A stretch of DNA of 64,000 nt from JAJFJD01 sp965228695 (GTDB lineage Bacteria; Pseudomonadota; Alphaproteobacteria; UBA8366): assembly GCA_965228695.1 (NCBI GenBank), contig CBDDIB010000002.1, forward strand, positions 2,480,001-2,544,000, read 5' to 3'. A program made the position numbers and the translations under genes. Position 1 is the stretch's first letter; the number at the start of each line of letters is the position of its first letter. This document shows positions 59,059-64,000 of the stretch, in pieces. The notes beneath the pieces were generated by a model that was not told the origin of the DNA, made no database searches, and worked only from the letters and a program-made list of their open reading frames with translations.

Positions 59059-59856
59059 TCAGAGTTTTTCGCGGATTCCCGCGGTCCATTGCCGGGCCGA
59101 TGCCGAGAGGAAGGCAATATCGGTCTGGGTCGTCAGGAACTGGGCCCCGCGCCGGACGGTTGCCGCCTGCCGCTCGATGTCGCGGTTGCCGCCGCACCCG
59201 GCGAATTTTCCGTGCGTCTTCGCCGCATCAATGACGCGGTTCTGGGCGTCGACGATGGCCGGATCGTCGAATAGGCCCGGCTTGCCCATGTCCAACAGCA
59301 GGTCGTTGGACCCGACATGAAGGACGTCCACGCCGTCGACCGCCGCGATGGCGTCGGCATTCGCGACGCCTTCGGTCGTTTCGATCATGCAGACGATGAG
59401 GGTGCTGGCGTTGAGCTGTGCGACCATGTCGCCGACCGGGACCGGCCGGTAGTCGAACTGCGGCATGCTGCCGCCGGCGGACCGCTTGCCGACCGGCGGA
59501 AATTTGCAGGTATCGACGGCGCGCCGGGCTTCCGCCGGGGTGTTCACGTCGGGGAAGACGATCCCGTTCACGCCGTTATCGAGCAGCATGGAGACATCGG
59601 GGTCATCGACGCTGCGCACGCGGACAAGCGGGGCGATCCCGATTGCCAACGCGGCATTCGCGATATGCGCGATCGTTTCGAGATCGAATATGCCGTGCTG
59701 GACATCGATGAAGATGAAATCATGCCCGGTCGTCTTGGCGATTCGGGCGATATCGGCGGACCGCCCCAACCGGACATTCATGCCGAGCGCGACATCGCCC
59801 GACCGCATTCGATCGAGGACGGGATTGGTCAGTTCAGGATGCGTTTCGTCAGGCAA
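59059..59856 (-). CDS. HpcH/HpaI aldolase family protein
   Basis: This 265-aa class II pyruvate aldolase of the HpaI/CitE superfamily has FIFIDVQHGIFDL, LVRVRSVDDPDVSMLLDNGVNGIVFPDVNT, the metal-binding CMIETTEGVANADAIAAVDGVDVLHVGSNDLLLDMG, and the closing segment. HpaI splits 4-hydroxy-2-oxo-heptanedioate into pyruvate and succinic semialdehyde. With the hydratase it fits consecutive steps of the homoprotocatechuate lower pathway. Another 2-keto acid aldol substrate remains possible. Confidence 0.9.
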   Translation of the reverse strand: MPDETHPELTNPVLDRMRSGDVALGMNVRLGRSADIARIAKTTGHDFIFIDVQHGIFDLETIAHIANAALAIGIAPLVRVRSVDDPDVSMLLDNGVNGIVFPDVNTPAEARRAVDTCKFPPVGKRSAGGSMPQFDYRPVPVGDMVAQLNASTLIVCMIETTEGVANADAIAAVDGVDVLHVGSNDLLLDMGKPGLFDDPAIVDAQNRVIDAAKTHGKFAGCGGNRDIERQAATVRRGAQFLTTQTDIAFLSASARQWTAGIREKL

Positions 59857-60035
59857 GGCGCTAATCCCCGTGCGTTATTCGTTTGAGGGCCGGATTTATG
59901 TTTTTCAGTGTATCGTGTTTTTCCCTTCCGACCGAAATAACGTAGGGTGTTGCGACTGGGGGCGGTGGCCGCATGTGACAGGCTGCCGGGTCCAATTCGC
60001 GGCGCAACCGCGCCGACTGATCAGAAAAAGCGACG

Positions 60036-61574
60036 ATGAGCGCGACCAGCGCAGAACAGGACGGGGCGGACCTATCACCGCGCCAACGGTTCCTGGTAGG
60101 GCTTGCCATCATGCCGGCGGGCGCGATGCAGGCGACCGATACCTTCGCCACCAGTATCGCCATGCCGACCATGATGGGGGCGCTGTCGGCGACGATCACC
60201 GAGATTTCCTGGGTCATCACGGCGTATCTCGTGGCCTCCGCCATGTTCACGCCGCTCTACGCCTGGCTGAGCCGGCGGGTGGGGCGGCGGCGGTTGTTCA
60301 TCGTCGTCATCATCGGCTTCATGGTGGCATCGCTGTTCGTTTCGCAATCCGAGACGCTGTTGGAACTCGTCGTCCTTCGCTTCGTGCAGGGCTTCTTCGG
60401 CGCGGGCTTGAATCCGCTCACCTTCCAAATGGTGCTCGCGACCTTTCCAAAGAAGCATCACGGTCCTGCCTTCGGATGGCTTCAGACGGGACGGATGAGT
60501 GCCGTCCTCGTCGGACCGGTGATCGGCGGGTTGTTGACGGAATTGATCGGCTGGCGGTCGGTGTACCTGATGAACTTGCCGTTGGGCGCGGCCGCGCTGA
60601 TCATGATCCTGCGTGTCGTCCCGAAGGATGCGCCGGAACGCCCGCAGCAATTCGATTTCTTTGGATTCTTCGCCCTCAGCATCGCCATCGCCAGCACGCA
60701 GTTGATGCTCGACCAGGGGCAGAAACGAGATTGGTTCGATTCCGAGGTAATCGTGACCTACTGCATCATTTCGGCCGGCGCTTTCTACGTGTTTGCAATA
60801 CATTGCACCACAGCGTTGCGGCCTTACCTGAATCCGCGGGTCTTCCGAAACCGGGAATTCGTGATCGGTCTGGTGATCGATTTCTTCGTCAGTTTCATGT
60901 TCTTCGGATATATGGCACTGCTGCCGCCGCTGTTGCAGCGGCAACTGGGTTTTCCCGTCGTCGAGACGGGGTTCGTTCTGATGTATCGGGGTTTCGGCAC
61001 CATGGTGGCGGCACTATTGGCCGGGTTCCTGCTGATCCGGTTCAGCCCGCGGCCGCTGATCACGTTCGGCCTGCTGGCCGTTGCGGGGTCCACCTGGATT
61101 CTGTCCAGTCTTACCCCGGCGACCGACGTAACCCCGATTATCGTCGCCATCATGCTGCAGGGCATCGGCATCGGGTTCATGTCGACGCCGACGGAGACGG
61201 CGGCGTTTCAGACCATGCCGCCGGCGTTACGCCCGGACGCCGCCAGCGTCATGACCGCGGTCCGCCGGATCGCGGCCGGGATCGGCGTGGCGCTGCTGAT
61301 CGCCCAACTGGTCAACAGCACGCAGCGGGCGCGCGCCGGGCTGACCGAGAATGTGAGCCATTACAATGAGCGACTGAAGCATCTTCCGCTGCCCGACAAT
61401 TGGACGATGGACAATATCGACGGCATGGTGACGCTGAACCGTGTGATCGAAAAACAGGCGGAATTCATCGCGTATCTGCACGATTTCCAAATCATGACGG
61501 TCTTTGCGCTCTGCGTGCTGCCGTTGCTCCTGTTGATGCGAACACAACCGCCGGAGGACGGTGCGGCCCGCTAG
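60036..61574 (+). CDS. MFS transporter, DHA2 (EmrB/QacA) family
   Basis: This 512-aa integral membrane protein has about 14 predicted helices. The DHA2 signatures include ATDTFATSIAMPTMMGAL (motif D1-like) in helix 1, LSRRVGRRRLF (motif A) in the loop after helix 2, and LRFVQGFFGAGLNPL in helix 4. It would export drugs or organic anions by proton antiport. The stop codon overlaps that of the convergent LysR gene by three bases. The upstream intergenic region contains no obvious operator. Confidence 0.92.
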   Translation: MSATSAEQDGADLSPRQRFLVGLAIMPAGAMQATDTFATSIAMPTMMGALSATITEISWVITAYLVASAMFTPLYAWLSRRVGRRRLFIVVIIGFMVASLFVSQSETLLELVVLRFVQGFFGAGLNPLTFQMVLATFPKKHHGPAFGWLQTGRMSAVLVGPVIGGLLTELIGWRSVYLMNLPLGAAALIMILRVVPKDAPERPQQFDFFGFFALSIAIASTQLMLDQGQKRDWFDSEVIVTYCIISAGAFYVFAIHCTTALRPYLNPRVFRNREFVIGLVIDFFVSFMFFGYMALLPPLLQRQLGFPVVETGFVLMYRGFGTMVAALLAGFLLIRFSPRPLITFGLLAVAGSTWILSSLTPATDVTPIIVAIMLQGIGIGFMSTPTETAAFQTMPPALRPDAASVMTAVRRIAAGIGVALLIAQLVNSTQRARAGLTENVSHYNERLKHLPLPDNWTMDNIDGMVTLNRVIEKQAEFIAYLHDFQIMTVFALCVLPLLLLMRTQPPEDGAAR

Positions 61575-62491
61575 AACACCGATGCGCCCGCCTTTTTCGT
61601 AAGGAAATCGTCCAAGAGGTCGAACACAAGCCGGATTCGGCGGCTGGAATGCAGCTCGCGATGGGTCGTCAGCCAAACAGGAAATACGAACGGTTCCATT
61701 TCCGGCAGAATCCGCTCGATACCCGGCGCATCCGCCGCGACCTCGTCCGACATCACGATAATGCCGAGGCCCTGCCGGGCCATTTCCCAGGCCACGACCC
61801 CGCTTTCCGATCCCACGCGAAAGTTCGCGCGGGTGAGGGACAGGCCGAACGCGTTCAGCCGTTCGATCATGCGGTCGTTATCGCCGAACCCGATAAACGT
61901 ATGACCGCCCAGCCCGTCGAAGGATTCCGGACGGCCATGCCGGTCGAGATAATTTTTCGAGGCATAGAAATGCGCCGTGGCGTCGCTGACATGACGCGCG
62001 ATCAGGTCGGGCTGTTCCGGACGAACATGCCGGATGGCGATATCGGCCTCGCGGAGCTGCAGGTCGCGAATATCGTTCGCCGCGACGACATCGATCTCCA
62101 GCAAGGGGGCGATCTCGCGTAACCGTTCCAGGGCCGGCGGCAGGGTATGGGCCGACATCACGTCCGAAGCCGTGATCCGCACTTGCCCGTCGATCGTCTG
62201 CGATTGCCCGGACGCGGTCAGCGATATCCGGTTCGCCGCGTCGCACATGGCCCGGACGTGGTCCAAAAGTTCGACGCCGGATGGCGTCAAGACGAGCGAT
62301 TTGCCGACGCGGTCGAAAAGCAGAATACCAAGGTCTTCCTCCAACGCCGCGACCTGTCGGCCAAGCGTCGGCTGCGTGAGGCCGAGTGCCCGGGCCGCGG
62401 CGGAAAGCGAACCTTCCTCGACGGTTGCCAGGAACGCACGCGCTTGGTTCCAGTCGAAAGCAACGGATTGCCAATTCATGCATATATGCAT
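61571..62491 (-). CDS. LysR family transcriptional regulator
   Basis: This 306-aa protein has the N-terminal LysR HTH (FDWNQARAFLATVEEGSLSAAARALGLTQPTLGRQVAALEEDLG) and a periplasmic-binding-protein-like effector domain. An internal ATG at 62479 (MNWQSVAFDW) matches the usual family start and is a real alternative. The palindrome ATGCATATATGCAT (62478-62491) covers the start region. Its likely targets are the divergent methyltransferase gene and itself, or the MFS gene behind it. Confidence 0.92.
   Translation of the reverse strand: MHICMNWQSVAFDWNQARAFLATVEEGSLSAAARALGLTQPTLGRQVAALEEDLGILLFDRVGKSLVLTPSGVELLDHVRAMCDAANRISLTASGQSQTIDGQVRITASDVMSAHTLPPALERLREIAPLLEIDVVAANDIRDLQLREADIAIRHVRPEQPDLIARHVSDATAHFYASKNYLDRHGRPESFDGLGGHTFIGFGDNDRMIERLNAFGLSLTRANFRVGSESGVVAWEMARQGLGIIVMSDEVAADAPGIERILPEMEPFVFPVWLTTHRELHSSRRIRLVFDLLDDFLTKKAGASVF
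62478..62491. promoter_or_regulatory. ATGCAT palindrome at the lysR start
   Basis: A perfect 14-bp palindrome (ATGCATATATGCAT) spans both candidate starts of lysR, and TGCATATGTA follows near 62530 in the divergent promoter region. It might be an autoregulatory site, though AT-rich palindromes of this type occur by chance. Confidence 0.35.
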
Positions 62492-62564
62492 ATCAGAAAG
62501 ACGAATTTCGGCAATTTATATTCTACATGTGCATATGTATTCCTTCCCGCGAAGGAGACGACAC

Positions 62565-63197
62565 ATGCAAACCGCCGCAGAGTTTTGGGACAAGGTCGCC
62601 CCGAAATACGCCAAATCCCCGATCTCGGATATGGAGGCCTACACCTATACGCTGGACCGGACCCGCAGTTATCTCGCGCCGAACGATACGGTTCTGGAAG
62701 TGGGCTGCGGGACCGGGGCGACCGCGTTGCTGTTGGCCGACGGGGTCGGGCACATCACGGCCAGCGACGTTTCGCCCAACATGATTGCGGTGGGGGTGGA
62801 GAAAGCGCGGGAACAGGGCGTTTCGAATGTTGACTTCGTTACCGCCGACCTCTTTGACGGTGTCCTCGACGGCGAGCTCTACGATGCGGTTTTGGCGCAC
62901 AACATGCTGCATCTTCTGGAAGACATTCCGGCGGCGATACGCCGGATCGGCGGCCTGCTTAAACCCGGCGGTATTTTTATCTCCAAAACCGTTTGCCGCC
63001 CCGGCGCCGGCTCACCGCTGAAGTACCGGTTGATGAGGGTGATCCTGCCGCTCATGCAGATGGTCGGAAAGGCGCCCCACGTGAATTTCATGGAGATCGA
63101 AGACCTCGAGGATTGCATCGCGTCAGCGGGTTTCAAGATCCTTGAATCCGGAAACCATCCGCCGCCCAGCCGTTACATCGTTGCACGAAAATTATAG
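62565..63197 (+). CDS. Class I SAM-dependent methyltransferase
   Basis: This 210-aa protein has AAEFWDKVAPKYAKSP at the N-terminus, motif I VLEVGCGTGATALLLA, ITASDVSPNMIAVG for motif II, and YDAVLAHNMLHLLEDIP for motif IV. A late FISKTVCRPG strand follows. The layout resembles UbiE/Methyltransf_25 enzymes that methylate small molecules or lipids. AAGGAG before the ATG supports the start. It is transcribed divergently from lysR, with a 73-base gap. Confidence 0.9.
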   Translation: MQTAAEFWDKVAPKYAKSPISDMEAYTYTLDRTRSYLAPNDTVLEVGCGTGATALLLADGVGHITASDVSPNMIAVGVEKAREQGVSNVDFVTADLFDGVLDGELYDAVLAHNMLHLLEDIPAAIRRIGGLLKPGGIFISKTVCRPGAGSPLKYRLMRVILPLMQMVGKAPHVNFMEIEDLEDCIASAGFKILESGNHPPPSRYIVARKL

Positions 63198-63263
63198 GGC
63201 GTTGCGCGCCGCATGATACGCTGGTTGCCGGAACGGCGGGGCACGAAAAGCGACGGCAGCGGG

Positions 63264-64000
63264 ATGGAACCGATAACGGCTATCGATATCAGCAGTGAAA
63301 TGGCGGAAGGGTTTGCCCTGCCGCCGGGCGGCATTCCGGTCGACGTTCTTTCCCGGCTGTCGCTGCCGGACACGGGTCTACGACTCCACCCCCGCCAGAC
63401 CGGCCCACGGTTCGATGATGCGGTGTTGCCGCATATCAGCTCCGTGCATCTATCCTGCGGCCTGCATTCCGGCGATCCGGTGTTGATGCAGCGGTTGTTG
63501 CCGCAGCTTGTGGAGCGCGGGATTCAGATCGGCGCGCATCCGTCCTATCCCGACGTCTTCAACTTCGGACAGGCTCGCATCGACCTTTCGCATGACGAAC
63601 TGGTGGCCGTGCTGTTGTATCAATTCGGCGCGCTGCAGGGCGTCCTGCGGCAGGTCGATACGTCCATTCGGCACGTTAAATGCCATGGAGCGCTGTCATT
63701 CGACGTCGCATATGAACGGTGGGCTTGCGACGCGATGAGCGAGGCCATTCGGCTGTTCGACCCGTCGATGGTCTTGGTCCTGATGGCCGGTTCGCCGAGC
63801 GTGCGATGGGCCCGGGACGCTGGCATCACGGTGATCGAAGAGGGATTCCTGGATCGCCGGTATGGACCGGAGGGACGCTTGGTATCGCGACACGATCCGC
63901 GGGCATTGCACGACCGCCCCGAGGACGCCGCCCGTCAGCTTATCGACTTTGTCAAACACGGCCGGGTGACCGCGGTCGATGGCACGCATGTCGCGCTTCG
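63264..64000 (+). CDS. LamB/YcsF (PxpA-type) 5-oxoprolinase subunit A-like protein, cut by the window end
   Basis: The frame runs open to the end of the window with 245 codons visible. Family motifs are IDISSEMAEGF (consensus DLNADLGE-G-F), VHLSCGLHSGDPVLM, IGAHPSYPDVFNFGQ, LLYQFGALQGVL and IRHVKCHGAL. PxpA with PxpB/PxpC cleaves 5-oxoproline using ATP, so partner genes are expected further right. The N-terminal insertion after the first motif and the Ser at the Asn position of the first motif are unusual. ATG 63213 in the same frame is an alternative start. Confidence 0.8.
   Translation, partial: MEPITAIDISSEMAEGFALPPGGIPVDVLSRLSLPDTGLRLHPRQTGPRFDDAVLPHISSVHLSCGLHSGDPVLMQRLLPQLVERGIQIGAHPSYPDVFNFGQARIDLSHDELVAVLLYQFGALQGVLRQVDTSIRHVKCHGALSFDVAYERWACDAMSEAIRLFDPSMVLVLMAGSPSVRWARDAGITVIEEGFLDRRYGPEGRLVSRHDPRALHDRPEDAARQLIDFVKHGRVTAVDGTHVAL

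Noticed and set aside
1..64000. CRISPR arrays, rRNA genes, prophage structural genes, riboswitches
   Set aside because: I looked for regularly spaced repeats, rRNA-like conserved blocks, capsid, tail or terminase proteins and common riboswitch cores, and saw none.

Overview
The window comes from a GC-rich alphaproteobacterial chromosome, most likely a marine or soil Rhodospirillales-type organism. This is inferred from the style of the mnmA, LysR, cytochrome P460 and chemoreceptor proteins and of the tRNA-Met gene; no 16S rRNA gene is present. A large, lower-GC genomic island interrupts the chromosome at an elongator tRNA-Met(CAT) gene.

Left chromosome (1-3821): a Gfo/Idh/MocA oxidoreductase, the tRNA 2-thiouridylase MnmA, an FAD-dependent amine or amino-acid oxidoreductase, and an intact tRNA-Met gene with a recognisable promoter.

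Island (about 3822-45898, 42 kb): it is bounded by a 47-bp direct repeat of the tRNA 3' half (3776-3822 and 45852-45898) and by near-identical arm-type repeats just inside each end. The island's integrase and an AlpA-like factor lie at the right end. From left to right it carries: (a) a block of exported or membrane-associated hydrolases and lipoproteins (4.3-14.0 kb: DNA/RNA nuclease, EEP nuclease, PhoD-like phosphoesterase, possible papain-like peptidase, DUF3047, BamE-like protein) with an IS481 remnant; (b) a nested 14.2-kb segment (14055-28289) bounded by inverted tyrosine-recombinase core sites, with a paralogous short recombinase just inside each end, and containing a regulator, a methyltransferase, a large serine recombinase, DUF3768, a TraD-like ATPase, a ParB-like protein, a further tyrosine integrase and an XRE/RuvC-like gene pair; (c) a defence-like block (28.9-38.2 kb) with a 2145-aa STAND NTPase carrying an N-terminal nuclease-like domain, a zinc-ribbon protein and a TPR-HEPN (LA2681-type) protein; (d) a mobility block (38.4-45.7 kb) with a truncated primase/helicase-like gene, a second XRE/RuvC-like pair, a replication-relaxation protein, a second coupling-type ATPase, a small DUF protein, AlpA and the integrase. 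I see no relaxase and no type IV secretion genes, so if the island moves between cells it would need outside help.

Right chromosome (45899-64000): a NIT-domain chemoreceptor, a PAS-like protein, a stand-alone adenylation-carrier-thioesterase enzyme, a TetR regulator with matching operators in front of itself and of a carboxymuconolactone decarboxylase/cytochrome P460 gene pair, a GST, and a catabolic set (aldehyde dehydrogenase, 2-oxo-heptenedioate-type hydratase, cupin, HpaI-type aldolase) like the lower homoprotocatechuate pathway. These are followed by a DHA2 MFS exporter, a LysR regulator, a methyltransferase and the beginning of a PxpA/LamB-type 5-oxoprolinase subunit.

The most unusual items are the nested recombinase-bounded segment, including one recombinase gene bracketed by 17-bp inverted repeats that overlap its start and stop codons; the two XRE/RuvC-like operons whose nuclease-like partners both lack the first catalytic Asp; and the giant STAND/HEPN defence block.
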